From NCBI GenBank assembly GCA_020723305.1, contig DYJC01000006.1, positions 186,001 to 250,000 of the forward strand: a stretch of DNA of 64,000 nucleotides, read 5' to 3'. Below are positions 56,501 to 64,000 of the stretch, one piece after another (positions within the stretch are counted from its first letter, which is position 1; the number at the start of each line of letters is the position of its first letter). Origin of the DNA: Desulfosudis oleivorans (GTDB taxonomy: Bacteria > Desulfobacterota > Desulfobacteria > Desulfobacterales > SURF-7). Below the pieces are notes generated by a model. It was not told the DNA's origin, did not search any database, and saw only the letters and a list, made by a program, of their open reading frames with translations. The position numbers and the translations under genes are program-made.

Positions 56501-58695
56501 GCGGATACGAGTATGCCGCTTCCCTGGCCCGGATCTACATCAATAAAACACTCCGCGCCCGCGATCCACTGGTTTCCGGTTATGGTGAAATTATACGGAC
56601 TGTTAAAATCCGGATCATGGGTGACCGGTCGGGCAAGACCCCAGACACCGTCAGCGTTCTTAAACCGTACATACAACGTATGGGAACCGATCTTGAGTGA
56701 TGATGTGTCAATGCCGGACAGATTGACATCCTCTTCAGAAGAATCAAAAGAACCGTCCGCAGAAGGTAACGGCAAACCGCTCCCTTCTCCAGGATCCATA
56801 TCAAAAAAGTATTCGGATGCAATAATATTACCAGACCCGCAGGCACTCGTATCTATGGCAAAGGTGTTGTTCTGTGCAGACAAATTTTCATTGCCCGCAG
56901 AATCAAAGCCATTGGTGACCGTGACAGCGGCCATCCCATCCATAAAGCTGTTACCGTCTGCGCAGTGAATCAGGTAGGAATAGGTCCAGGTGGTTCCGCT
57001 TCCGATCATAGATGCTGCATTGATATCCATACTTCCCGGCTGATTAATGGAAATTTTCGGTATGGTTATGATCGGCTCGTTGAATACGGCTGTTATGGTC
57101 AGGGGACCGGCTGCTGCCGGAGAACTCTCACTGTAACTTAAAGTTACGGAAGGCCTTGCTGAATCCGCAACAATGGTAAAATGATCTGTTACCGAATACG
57201 GGCTTTCGTTGTTGAGACTGTCGACAGATACGACCCGCCAGAATATCTCTCCCAGCGGGAATGGTGTGGAAGGTGTGAACTCGGCGCTGCCGATATTGGA
57301 CTGATTCAGAATAATCGTGCTGAATCCCGCATCTGATGCAATCTTCACACGGTAATGATCCGCCCCGGATGCCTTGCGCCAGGTCAGTGTGGGAGTAGTA
57401 TCACCGGTAGGGTCAGGCGTGTACGGGTTCAGTACTGGTATGGAAGGTGCTTCATTGTCAATCGGAAACACTCCGCTCATGGTCGAAGTTATGTATGCTT
57501 CTGTGCCATTGTGAATGGTAAACCGGAGCGTAATGCCTTGAGTTTCGGTTTTACCCAGATCCTGCTCCGACTGCCATACAAAAGATACGGTATTGGGGCC
57601 GGAAGAGGTTGTGATCCAGCCCGAACTATTGCCGATCTGGTATTCCAGGCCATTATTAAGGGCCGGAGTGCCATGAGTAGCAGAAACGCTGCCCTGCTGG
57701 ATGGTAATCCGGTCCCAGGTTGAACCGCTGTCTGTGGAATATTCTACCTTCAATTTACAGGTATCGCTGCCGAAATGATCCGATACCACTACGGAAAGCG
57801 GTATCAGGCCGTCACCGGTTAACGGCTGGAAAGGAGCCGGGTGTGCGAAGGCGACAGGCCGATTGATGGAAAATGGCTGGCTGGAAAAGGCTCCCCATCG
57901 TCCGAGCTTATCCATAAACCGCGCATAAAGCATGTGGACGCCTTCGGTAAGGCCTGTGGTGGTTATTCCGGAAACATCCACCTGCTCTTCAGATGAATCA
58001 AAGTTGCCGTCCGCTGCCGGAATGGGTGTGCCATTGCCTGAGCCGGGATCAGTGTCAATAAAATACTCCGCTCCGGAAATGATTGCAAAGGTTGACCGAT
58101 CATGGATCTCAAACTGCACCTGCCGCAACATGCCCCAGGTGCCTTCATTGTCCACGCATCTCAGGTACAGGGTGTGAGAATCCGGCCCATAGGCTGAAAC
58201 ATCGATATCGGAAAGAACAAGATCTTCTTCCGGTTCGTCAAAAACACCGTCTTTTGCTGATACGGGTAGGCCGTTGCCCTGTCCCGGGTCTGTGCCGACA
58301 AAACACTCCGCGCCCGCGATCCACTTGTCTCCGGTTATGGTGAAATTATACGGACTGTTAAAATCCGGATCATGGGTGACCGGTCGGGCAAGACCCCAGA
58401 CACCGTCAGCGTTCTTAAACCGTACATACAACGTATGGGAACCGATCTTGAGTGATGATGTGTCAATGCCGGACAGATTGACATCCTCTTCAGAAGAATC
58501 AAAAGAACCGTCCGCAGAAAGCAAGGGAAATCCGTTTCCTTCTCCTGGATCCATATCAAAAAAGTATTCCGCGGTTTGAATGTCTGCTGCATAGGATTTT
58601 TCTTTCAAAAATCCAGGCAATAAAAATAGGCACAACAGGCCTAATAAGATAGGAAACAACCGCCCCTTGTTTTGAAAATGAATGATCTGAAGCAT
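50575..58695 (-). CDS. Giant exported repeat protein with an embedded LCAT-like alpha/beta hydrolase
   Basis: 2706 residues. A signal peptide (FPILLGLLCLFLLPG...SYAA) is followed by three copies of a roughly 75-residue module (AEYFxDxDPGxGxG...HTLYxRFxDxxGxWG), a region with fibronectin-like repeats (about 285-610), and three more copies of the same module (about 617-865). Thrombospondin-type-3-like Asp-rich loops cover about 865-982. An LCAT-like hydrolase has oxyanion loop HGVMGS (from His1684), YDWRFD, nucleophile Ser1836 in AHSMGG, Asp2094 in GDGTVQ and His2118 in AEHMNL, so all catalytic residues appear present. C-terminal modules resemble those of the YD-repeat protein at 61098. It is the last of four exported genes on this strand. 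A secreted or surface lipase/esterase role is inferred; the substrate is unknown. Confidence 0.85.
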   Translation of the reverse strand: MLQIIHFQNKGRLFPILLGLLCLFLLPGFLKEKSYAADIQTAEYFFDMDPGEGNGFPLLSADGSFDSSEEDVNLSGIDTSSLKIGSHTLYVRFKNADGVWGLARPVTHDPDFNSPYNFTITGDKWIAGAECFVGTDPGQGNGLPVSAKDGVFDEPEEDLVLSDIDVSAYGPDSHTLYLRCVDNEGTWGMLRQVQFEIHDRSTFAIISGAEYFIDTDPGSGNGTPIPAADGNFDSSEEQVDVSGITTTGLTEGVHMLYARFMDKLGRWGAFSSQPFSINRPVAFAHPAPFQPLTGDGLIPLSVVVSDHFGSDTCKLKVEYSTDSGSTWDRITIQQGSVSATHGTPALNNGLEYQIGNSSGWITTSSGPNTVSFVWQSEQDLGKTETQGITLRFTIHNGTEAYITSTMSGVFPIDNEAPSIPVLNPYTPDPTGDTTPTLTWRKASGADHYRVKIASDAGFSTIILNQSNIGSAEFTPSTPFPLGEIFWRVVSVDSLNNESPYSVTDHFTIVADSARPSVTLSYSESSPAAAGPLTITAVFNEPIITIPKISINQPGSMDINAASMIGSGTTWTYSYLIHCADGNSFMDGMAAVTVTNGFDSAGNENLSAQNNTFAIDTSACGSGNIIASEYFFDMDPGEGSGLPLPSADGSFDSSEEDVNLSGIDTSSLKIGSHTLYVRFKNADGVWGLARPVTHDPDFNSPYNFTITGNQWIAGAECFIDVDPGQGSGILVSAEDGVFDEPEEDLVLSDIDVSAYGPGFHTLYLRCVDNEGTWGMLRQVRFEIFERSTFATISGAEYFIDTDPGPGNGTPIPAADGNFDSSEEQVNVSGISTTGLTEGVHTLSVRFIDQFGRWGVALSASFTITGESIDSDGDGMMDAWETENGLDPHNPLDAAGDLDDDGLSNLNEYLSNTDPRNPDTDNDKMPDGWEITYGLIPNDSSDATGDLDSDRLNNLNEFLKNTVPINPDTDDDGFYDGDEVNYGTDPNALETITIQTKSKDILVSLTGNNRIIIEVINGFWTYKEIQLTLTGIDSGWYTIAAEDQNFILLPFERKEIAIQLHLPGSCAIPATEYPFQIKASWIHNGQTYIESDDGNLVVTPNPNVYRLAIPEQPRLAGNKILVAWKTDIPVDGYVYYRKLGDESFIQVEAGINALEHRVTLTDLEYFTYYEYYTENQSTCGGLTATEPTLIRTGKAVKFANNVNEFWVDRDYYQPVVMTISNTDLIEHTYQLSVINDNEDIVVDFVGEGSNGREATLQPGASTDIELVIHAPDAVKERYDIYLKIVSDEGEADSFVDYSHAIVHVRSFVANLDIQPVESTPGLMAYNFRLINYGDTLSDIKVYLDKDNLTKAWMETEINHLRLENGQSIPFTVRAQEYTTGTVYARSGNYIVSATFEIGCPPETSLNTYTLHDLSVVAHIKDWYCTNKQTLELPFAVPSGITHAGLSEAAVEMNFSLPMPPEKYDPHTVIISVNGNQVAALENTIPQGQYIFRIPTSFINLGYDAPPSNYLKIETQDIGVGQYIILTDFKIILNINEMNIKLCVPPPPDLFEEWKDIPEPQTKIMTIGPIKKYRPGDLVDHLTVTLMNNDNKVHSGILTLSVDNNSYNGEIQPEVLVETIDVPPGKQMIFPDDFNVNQEKYILTIPEDADDIEYTLSASFENNTLNTVHSLNNRPGFYVRTPLVIVHGVMGSELHNADGALWNVKSLLTPCDNNLDELTFDSSGTPNQEGIIATKVIRDYAKLQLFGYNIAIAGDVFNRLEDHLRHHKYKVYTAGSGIEETPDFDLNNIHLDPKEKEDIFYFVYDWRFDNSTTADKLKIFIDNIIKAEGYSKVNIIAHSMGGLVCKSALQKDALMHEKINNIIFVGTPNLGAVENFTLMKHGLRAPRFGQTIYVDYVELLTRASSGLSTIINAEKMLMDPNKKAALSTIIGVVDADLKTKDPYFCSNRYEFAKSLLSAIKLFSDLEIRSALLNILDYYNKDKDLNWIRDIQAKRLSETLPSSFELLPSEKYFTHINSGYYEYNNEEAATYYQMDSYLHTWFNDTLLDNAKTFHNQIDNLPIPNSSYAIIGCKKCTTGKVLEFDNPWLSLNFIPGDGDGTVQLDSALDIDVSRKYVALYAEHMNLPSQPGVKKLIRSLLKGYEDNFDRSLLYPVEEYSEGICGVPSCISGAKIMIPFPYFVLPDFTLTDIDNRITWISPNGIRLGILGSDYQFINEGIEIYVPDGSAYTLEFHGVDREYLDIKFQIMSEGGVIKTYIFSNITLDMGDCGQVTFDLTNMITDPVLRLDRDCDGSYEAENITPTDILDENESNDFIAPVTTALVSGTLGSNGWYTSGVSVTLNAIDEGGSGLLATRYRMSDDAAYTEYSGTIQLNEPGDYTIFYFSIDRNLNKETEKVLNIKIENTVPKILSVTDSGIYSLGTTSFSTSWEIETGTSGIQDVQYSLGTAPGQSDIIGWTSAGAVNAINLDSLSLNESCNNSIYINVKAINNAGQESEVVSSDGVIILAAGGDPDADSFVNETELVAGSNPCNEFSIPKDTTIDLKKGFNLIAIPAEIMFQPDLKDWLSHIGTSPEIEKVMIYDSSNGRYTTLIPDATSNPSFILDGGEGLLVYAKQNKEINCTSALCVNYDLISGLNVVGIACPPNGYTAYQLLTDVGQQNIASIQRYSAEKGAFETAGFEADGTIAGVDFQIVPGEGYFINMKTEVNAFRP
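56576..56764. repeat. 189-bp direct repeat, copy 2, inside the giant gene
   Basis: Read by eye as identical to 58331-58519. It encodes the middle of the duplicated three-module block. Confidence 0.85.
58331..58519. repeat. 189-bp direct repeat, copy 1, inside the giant gene
   Basis: Read by eye as identical to 56576-56764, about 1.75 kb away in the same orientation; the surrounding block is similar but diverged. Confidence 0.85.
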
Positions 58696-58748
58696 ATCCG
58701 GTCTCCGTTTCTGCGAATTGGATGGAAAAACTTCTTTGTCTCAGACAG

Positions 58749-59750
58749 CTATTGAATCTTGCCGGTTGCCTGCAAGGTCAGCGACCCCCCAACCGGAATG
58801 GAGGTGGGCGTTACCGAAAGATTGGTAACGATTGGTCCGCCTGCCGTATATGGCCAGAAGTTAGCTGCGCCGGGACCGCCATAGACTCCTTGATCATTGG
58901 TGGTTCCATCCGGATCGTTATCCGATGCGATAGGTTGACCTTTGTCAATAGATGGCGAGCCGGCAGAAAGAGAGTAGTCTCCGGTTTCTTCGCTTACAAA
59001 AGATGGATTTTCAGAAATAAGGGGTAACGTTTGGGAAATCGTTCCGTTGAAGTCCGCAGTGCCATTGTGCCATACATTATTAAAAGAAGCTAGATAGGTT
59101 CCGTTAGTTCGATTTATCCCGTAGGTACCATTTTGAATGATAATATTATTGCTTATTGTAAAATTGGGGTGATATCCACTGTTATTAGTGATTCCAGCGC
59201 CTGTATTCTTTGAAATCAAATTATTATAAATAGAAGCCTTACATGAATAATTATCAAATATTCCGTTGCCATTACCAAAAATAATATTATTATGTATTTT
59301 TCCTATAACTGATGAAGAATTAAAATAAATCCCATTAGTTACACCACTTTTAATCGTAAATCCGGCGATTTCTACTAATTCATAACCAGAATTGAATGTC
59401 CCGTTGATAGTGATCACATTCGAGGTACCTGAGATAATTGTTGTTTTCGGATTTTCACCAATCAGACTGATGTTTTCACCGCTGATCGTTATATTCCCAC
59501 TGTAAATACCAGGTGCAACCTTCACCGTATCTTCGGGTATGGCAGCATTGATCCCTTCCTGTATGGTATTGAACGGGTGGTCAATGGTTCCATCTTCAAC
59601 AGAAGTATTGTTGATATCAACAAATATAGTGTCTGCATTCGCCGGTGTTGCAATAAAAAGTATTACCATCAAAACAATTGCTGCCATTAGGTTTTGTTTT
59701 TCAAAGGTTCGGCTATTCTGTTTTTGTTTTTTTTGAACTTGTTTTTTCAT
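58749..59750 (-). CDS. Exported right-handed beta-helix protein (pectate-lyase/NosD-like fold)
   Basis: 333 residues from the ATG at 59750, which has AGGAGG 9 bp upstream. A basic N-terminus precedes the signal helix LMAAIVLMVILFIATPANA. The mature protein opens with IFVDINNTSVEDGTIDHPFNTIQEGINAA and VKVAPGIYSGNITI, then short parallel-beta-helix coils such as IHNNIIFGNGNGIFDNYS and IYNNLISKNTGAGI. The C-terminus is an Ig-like segment (SVTPTSIPVGGSLTL). The fold is common to polysaccharide lyases and binding proteins, but no lyase catalytic residues can be assigned. It is flanked by the dockerin gene and the giant gene. Confidence 0.85.
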   Translation of the reverse strand: MKKQVQKKQKQNSRTFEKQNLMAAIVLMVILFIATPANADTIFVDINNTSVEDGTIDHPFNTIQEGINAAIPEDTVKVAPGIYSGNITISGENISLIGENPKTTIISGTSNVITINGTFNSGYELVEIAGFTIKSGVTNGIYFNSSSVIGKIHNNIIFGNGNGIFDNYSCKASIYNNLISKNTGAGITNNSGYHPNFTISNNIIIQNGTYGINRTNGTYLASFNNVWHNGTADFNGTISQTLPLISENPSFVSEETGDYSLSAGSPSIDKGQPIASDNDPDGTTNDQGVYGGPGAANFWPYTAGGPIVTNLSVTPTSIPVGGSLTLQATGKIQ

Positions 59751-59817
59751 GATCTTTTTCCTCCTGGATAATTTATGATGAAAAACTGAACGATCCATAT
59801 TGAAAATTCGCCATTCC

Positions 59818-61065
59818 CTATTGACACGCACATCCAGTCATCCCAAACTGATCCCGTACAATTACCTTATCCAGAATATTCACAAAGCCGTCATAGTTGA
59901 CATCCGCGTCGATCCAGCCGAGTGCTCCTCTTTGGCCAAAAGTGTCTCTGACAATCACCTTATCGATGATATTGACTACGCCATCGCCGTTGACATCTCC
60001 GGCTCGTTTAACCGTAATGGCAAATTCCTGTGAAGTGGATAAACCGGATACGTCCGATGTGACGGTGACCTTGATGCGATAAGGGTTGCAAGCCGGTCGG
60101 GTACTCGGTGCCGAGGGATTAAATAAAACATTCTCCCCTGAGCCGATAATAGTGCCGCCGTCCAGCGGCTCCCAGACAACAGTCAACTGATCGCATTGAG
60201 AATCTTCTGTGCTCAGCGTGATGGGGGAACGGCCTCGCTCTGAAATACAGGAATCAAAAACCAGATCGCTGATTTCCGGAGAGACAAGACTGATGGGGGA
60301 TTTTATTTCCGTTAACTGATTGTTATCCGGGACCTGGAGTTGAGCGGTGATAATTCCATACAACCCCATGTATCGTGTCAGGGTTATGCTCTCGCAGCCG
60401 TCAAGAGGAATAGTCATCCTGGAATTGACGTCAAATAGATTGTTGAGGTCGATATATGCCGCCGGCGTAGTGATGCCATCCCCTACGAATTTGCTGATGG
60501 GGTAATCCGCTCCTTCCACTTCCGCCAAAAGAAGGGCTCCGTCGGCAAATGTTGATCCGTCCGGCAGATAGCAGTCATAAACGATCAGATCATTTGAAAA
60601 TGGAATTTCGTTTATGCCGAGTATTTCGGACCGCTCGGTGCGCACCTCTGTTGTGACGGACTGCAAGGGTAATGCTTCCGGGAAATAGCTGATTTCGTTT
60701 GTAGTCTTGGATCTGGTAATAAGACGGAAATAATAGGCCGTATCCGCTTCCAGACCGGTTACCCGAACCTTCATCACCCCCATATCTTCAGCCGCTGTCC
60801 GGATTGTCTCATTACCGGAATCCACAGGATGAGGTTCAACATCGATCCCGGTTGCCGGAACAGAACCGGCAGCATCGGTGAAAACCTGAAGGTCGGGCGT
60901 ACTGGGTTCGCTAGCAATCCATATTGCTGAAAACGATACCGTGGTTACGTCTGTGACCATGACATGGCTGACTTCCGGAATACCGGCTTGTGCAACCACC
61001 GGTAGCAGAAGTGAGATCAGCAGAGCACCCACTCTTTGTAGTTTCATTTTCATTGTGTCTATCAT
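59818..61065 (-). CDS. Exported protein with fibronectin-like domain and C-terminal type I dockerin
   Basis: 415 residues; the ATG at 61065 has AGGAGG upstream. After a signal peptide (LISLLLPVVAQA) a fibronectin-like domain (about 30-135) is visible, then a beta-rich middle and, at the end, two calcium-loop repeats DVNGDGVVNIIDKVIVRD and DVNYDGFVNILDKVIVRD, the doubled F-hand of type I dockerins. Dockerins bind cohesins; none is in the window. The protein ends MTGCACQ right after the second loop. Confidence 0.9.
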   Translation of the reverse strand: MIDTMKMKLQRVGALLISLLLPVVAQAGIPEVSHVMVTDVTTVSFSAIWIASEPSTPDLQVFTDAAGSVPATGIDVEPHPVDSGNETIRTAAEDMGVMKVRVTGLEADTAYYFRLITRSKTTNEISYFPEALPLQSVTTEVRTERSEILGINEIPFSNDLIVYDCYLPDGSTFADGALLLAEVEGADYPISKFVGDGITTPAAYIDLNNLFDVNSRMTIPLDGCESITLTRYMGLYGIITAQLQVPDNNQLTEIKSPISLVSPEISDLVFDSCISERGRSPITLSTEDSQCDQLTVVWEPLDGGTIIGSGENVLFNPSAPSTRPACNPYRIKVTVTSDVSGLSTSQEFAITVKRAGDVNGDGVVNIIDKVIVRDTFGQRGALGWIDADVNYDGFVNILDKVIVRDQFGMTGCACQ

Positions 61066-61097
61066 TGTTCCCCTCCTTAGGGATGGTTTATATGTGC

Positions 61098-64000
61098 TTA
61101 CTGGAAGGCCGGTATGCTAAAGGCCGACTTTGAAAAGACCAGATAAGCTTCACTATTTACAATTATAAATTTCACTCCTGCTGGTTGCTCATTAAAGTAT
61201 GACGTAGTCTCAAAGGCTCCATTCACCCTGTTAAATCTTTGAATACCGGTTACAACATCAGAAGCACCCAAAAGCGTTATCAGATCATATGATGTATAAC
61301 CCGTCGGTATGAATGGAATGGATACAATATTGAACCCTGGTTTAATCGATATTTCCGGGCTTGTGATTTGTCCGGAAAAAGATATCGCCTTGGCTGTCTT
61401 CATATAAACAAAGTATCCTTCTCCGCTGACAATATTAAACTCATTACCACTCGCCACCCCACCCTGGTAAGTTGTCGCCTCGAACGCACCGGTCTCCGGG
61501 TTATACCGCTGAATCCGATCCACTTCATCAGCGGTTCCAAGATCCAGAAGCAGATCATAGGAGGTATATCCTGCCGGAACCTCCACAGGATAGCCGAACA
61601 GATTCAATCCAGCAGACAGCCGGATATCCGGCCCGTTCGGATCAGTGCCCTGGGCAAACTCCACTTCATTGCTGAGACCGTCAAAATCGCTGTCTTCCAG
61701 GTTATCGGGAATACCATTGCCGTTGGTATCCACCAGAAGCGGATTGGTGCCGGTAGAATTGATCTCATAAACATCTGGAAGGCCGTCGTTGTCATCATCC
61801 TCATCACAGGCATCACCCAGTTCATCTCCGGGAGGATGGCCCGGCAGGGTTTCATTTTCCTTATCCGTATTTTTCTGGTCAGGATTGGGAACATCCGGGC
61901 AATTGTCTGTAGTATCTGAAATGGCCACTCCGGAAATGGCAATGGCCGCATGTTTGGCTTCGCCATCATCATACTGAATCTCAAGGATCGTACCCTTGGC
62001 CCCTGGAGACTTAGGCTCAAATGCCACTTCAATTGTACATCCGACACCCGGAGAAAGAACAAGCCCTGAACAAGTATCCTGTGACATGGAGAATTCCGCC
62101 TGATCAGACCCGGCAAGTGAAGTATCTCCTATGATGAGGTTTTCGATCCCCTCGTTGGATATGGATAATACAGCGGTTTTGGTCTCATTTGTAAGCGTGC
62201 GCTCAAAATTGACCGCTCCGGGCGTTATTGAAAATTTAGAATAATACGTTGCATTGCTATGGGATATCCAGTCAATTCTATCGGTTGCCATGGCATGGGT
62301 CTCACTTGCCCTTTGGCCTCCGCCTGCATTGAAATTTCCATTTCTGATTGTATAATTTTGACTGATTCCATATATATATGTCTGTTTGTTGGGTTCAGGG
62401 TCTTGTGGGTCATGGATTCCGTCATTATCCGAATCCACGGCATTCGGGTTCGAATGATAGATAAAAATTTCCTGGTAATCATTCCATCCGTCCCCATCCG
62501 AATCCTCATCATTGGGATGGGTTCCATAAAGATATTCCTGGAGATTGGTCAAGCCATCACTGTCCTTGTCTCCGGTTGCGTCAGAATGATCGGCTGGGTC
62601 CAGTTCATGCTCCGGATCTGTTTCCCACCTATCCGGCATCCCGTCCCCGTCCTTATCCGCAAAAGGACTCTTGCTGAAACCGCTTCCGATCACGTCCGCC
62701 ACCTTATAATCTACACTGTTCCTCCTGCCCCCTCCGGCATTGAACGTCCAACGTTTAATGGAATACTGCTCACTGAACCCATCGTTATAGGGATTATTCG
62801 GGTTTGGATCTGTATTGTCTGTGATGCCGTCCTGGTCCGTGTCAGCCGATTTCGGGCTGGTCATATGTACAAAAATTTCATCGAAATCAGACCAGCTATC
62901 CCCATCAGAATCTTTTACACCCGGATTTGTCTGATAAAAATATTCCTGAAAATTGGAGAGCCCGTCATTGTCCGGATCAAGAAGCGCATTTCCAGGATTC
63001 AGCGGTTCTGCATCTGCCGTGTCTGGAATTCCATCATTGTCATTGTCGGTATCTTCCGCATCCGGGATACTGTCTTCATCCGTATCCAGCCGGTACTCAA
63101 TATCGTCGCTCTCGACCTTTGATTCGCCATTACCATTTTTCACCTTGAAATAGATAACCTTGTGCCCAAAATCCGGGCTCAACGTAAAAAATGGCGCGGT
63201 GGAGAAAGGCTGCCAGAATGCACCGGCAAAATCCGGGTTTTCACTTGCCATATAAAAATCGGCTGGGTTGCCCTGCGTGACACCCATGCTGATGTTGTTG
63301 AGCCTAACAATCTGCCGGGTACAGAAAGCCTTGCCATTATCAATGACAAAAGAACCCACATTCGGCATTTTGTCTGTCTTTCCGGTGACCGCATGGGGTT
63401 TAGCGCTTCCCTGGCCATAAGTGTATTGCGTCACTGCCGGGGGCTGGGTTTTGTTGTCGGTTTCTGAAATCAGGTTGCCGATGGCATCATATGTGTAGCT
63501 TCTGTTAAATCCGCCGGTGGTGAGATCATCCTGGGCGCTGACCATCCGATACAGATCATCATAAACAAATGTCTCGGTTCTTCCGGCTTTTCCATCCTGC
63601 AACGTTTTCATATTCCCGGCCAAATCATAAGTGTAGGTTAGATCTTGCAAGGTCTCCAACCCTTTTGTGGCGGCAATTCCAGTAAGCCGCAGGTTTTGGG
63701 GATCGTATGTGTAAGCAGTATTCCATCCATTCCCGTAACTTTTCTGGATCATCATTCCAGCAGGGTTATAGGCGGTATTGTTCAGAATGATTTGAGCGCC
63801 GCGCTGAATTTCCGACAAATTGTTCTGGGCATTATAACGATACTGAACGATTTCTCCATCCGGATAGGTTTCCCGGATAACACGATCCATCGAATCATAT
63901 TCCCATTTCGTCACCCAGATTTGATTATCCATGGTTCTTTTTTCCTCAATCACGCGCTGACGTTTATCATAGGAATAGATGTCGGTGCCGAGAGTGTTGT
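61098..64000 (-). CDS. YD-repeat (RHS-type) surface protein with calcium-binding repeats (partial, N-terminus beyond window)
   Basis: The frame is open to base 64000; the 951 codons after an internal GTG at 63953 are complete, but the upstream frame continues with another YD motif (YSYDKRQRV), so the start is outside. Domains in order: YD repeats (WEYDSMDRV, YTYDPQNLR, YTYDLAGNM, YTYDAIGNL), Asp-rich thrombospondin-3-like calcium loops in two clusters, each containing an FNAGGGxR motif, an ASH-like choice-of-anchor domain with NLIIGDTS and TCSGLVLSPG, more calcium loops, and two copies of the GYTSYDLL...GAFETT...YFVYMK module. It is probably secreted or surface-exposed. It heads the four-gene exported cluster. 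Confidence 0.87.
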   Translation of the reverse strand, partial: NTLGTDIYSYDKRQRVIEEKRTMDNQIWVTKWEYDSMDRVIRETYPDGEIVQYRYNAQNNLSEIQRGAQIILNNTAYNPAGMMIQKSYGNGWNTAYTYDPQNLRLTGIAATKGLETLQDLTYTYDLAGNMKTLQDGKAGRTETFVYDDLYRMVSAQDDLTTGGFNRSYTYDAIGNLISETDNKTQPPAVTQYTYGQGSAKPHAVTGKTDKMPNVGSFVIDNGKAFCTRQIVRLNNISMGVTQGNPADFYMASENPDFAGAFWQPFSTAPFFTLSPDFGHKVIYFKVKNGNGESKVESDDIEYRLDTDEDSIPDAEDTDNDNDGIPDTADAEPLNPGNALLDPDNDGLSNFQEYFYQTNPGVKDSDGDSWSDFDEIFVHMTSPKSADTDQDGITDNTDPNPNNPYNDGFSEQYSIKRWTFNAGGGRRNSVDYKVADVIGSGFSKSPFADKDGDGMPDRWETDPEHELDPADHSDATGDKDSDGLTNLQEYLYGTHPNDEDSDGDGWNDYQEIFIYHSNPNAVDSDNDGIHDPQDPEPNKQTYIYGISQNYTIRNGNFNAGGGQRASETHAMATDRIDWISHSNATYYSKFSITPGAVNFERTLTNETKTAVLSISNEGIENLIIGDTSLAGSDQAEFSMSQDTCSGLVLSPGVGCTIEVAFEPKSPGAKGTILEIQYDDGEAKHAAIAISGVAISDTTDNCPDVPNPDQKNTDKENETLPGHPPGDELGDACDEDDDNDGLPDVYEINSTGTNPLLVDTNGNGIPDNLEDSDFDGLSNEVEFAQGTDPNGPDIRLSAGLNLFGYPVEVPAGYTSYDLLLDLGTADEVDRIQRYNPETGAFEATTYQGGVASGNEFNIVSGEGYFVYMKTAKAISFSGQITSPEISIKPGFNIVSIPFIPTGYTSYDLITLLGASDVVTGIQRFNRVNGAFETTSYFNEQPAGVKFIIVNSEAYLVFSKSAFSIPAFQ

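Noticed and set aside
62259..63122. 287-codon frame on the plus strand opposite the YD-repeat protein
   Set aside because: It is a reverse-strand shadow of the Asp-rich calcium loops, giving a repetitive Ile/Arg-rich translation.

Overview
The window looks like chromosomal DNA of a strictly anaerobic Desulfobacterota-type bacterium (the old Deltaproteobacteria, Desulfobacterales-like). This is an inference from gene content: a selenocysteine formate dehydrogenase attached to a complex I-like operon without NuoE/F/G, an exosortase-A-type exopolysaccharide locus, ThrH-type homoserine metabolism, an AlaC-like aminotransferase and a two-subunit glycine decarboxylase. No 16S gene is present, so the taxonomic call stays tentative.

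Region by region. (1) 1-8522, minus strand: an exopolysaccharide export and assembly operon of the PEP-CTERM/exosortase-A type, read from a chain-length protein through a BY-type tyrosine kinase, an undecaprenyl-phosphate sugar transferase, a Wza-like exporter, an outer-membrane barrel, an asparagine-synthase-type amidotransferase and a NAD-synthase-like ATPase cut by the window edge. A promoter overlapped by palindromes lies upstream (8632-8730). (2) 9149-23645, minus: one long operon nuoABCDHIJK - extra antiporter subunit - 85-aa membrane protein - nuoL - nuoM - nuoN - fdhA. The fdhA gene contains an in-frame UGA followed by a clear bacterial SECIS hairpin and is one 890-residue selenoprotein, not two ORFs. 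(3) 23838-29152: a tandem universal stress protein, a small lipoprotein, an orphan fatty-acyl-AMP ligase and a PlsB/PlsC-like acyltransferase. (4) 29341-35284: an initiator tRNA gene, then DUF167, thrH, hom and alaC on the minus strand, with divergent purM-tsaD. (5) 35685-39099: a GGDEF protein, an acyl-CoA dehydrogenase and a TumE/TumA-like toxin-antitoxin pair. (6) 39266-50574: metY, then a glycine-cleavage and lipoylation block (gcvT-gcvH-gcvPA-gcvPB-lipB-kup-lipA) with divergent lpdA. (7) 50575-64000, minus: four consecutive exported proteins, namely a YD-repeat/TSP3 protein running off the window, a dockerin protein, a right-handed beta-helix protein and a 2706-residue protein with an embedded LCAT-like hydrolase.

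How the genes fit together. The Nuo operon makes a membrane proton or sodium pump without a visible NADH module; the FdhA at its end, with NuoG-like N-terminal iron-sulfur domains, is the natural candidate for electron input or output. The glycine-cleavage proteins, LipA/LipB and Lpd form a functional set: protein, cofactor attachment and reoxidation. Regions 1 and 7 are both about the cell surface.

Small-scale structure outside genes includes a 42-bp dispersed repeat in three places (8828, 35370, 36768), C-rich inverted repeats (3821, 48846-48956), a 9-unit 8-bp tandem repeat (44124-44195), and an identical ten-base promoter element TTGACACACA upstream of four unrelated minus-strand transcription units.
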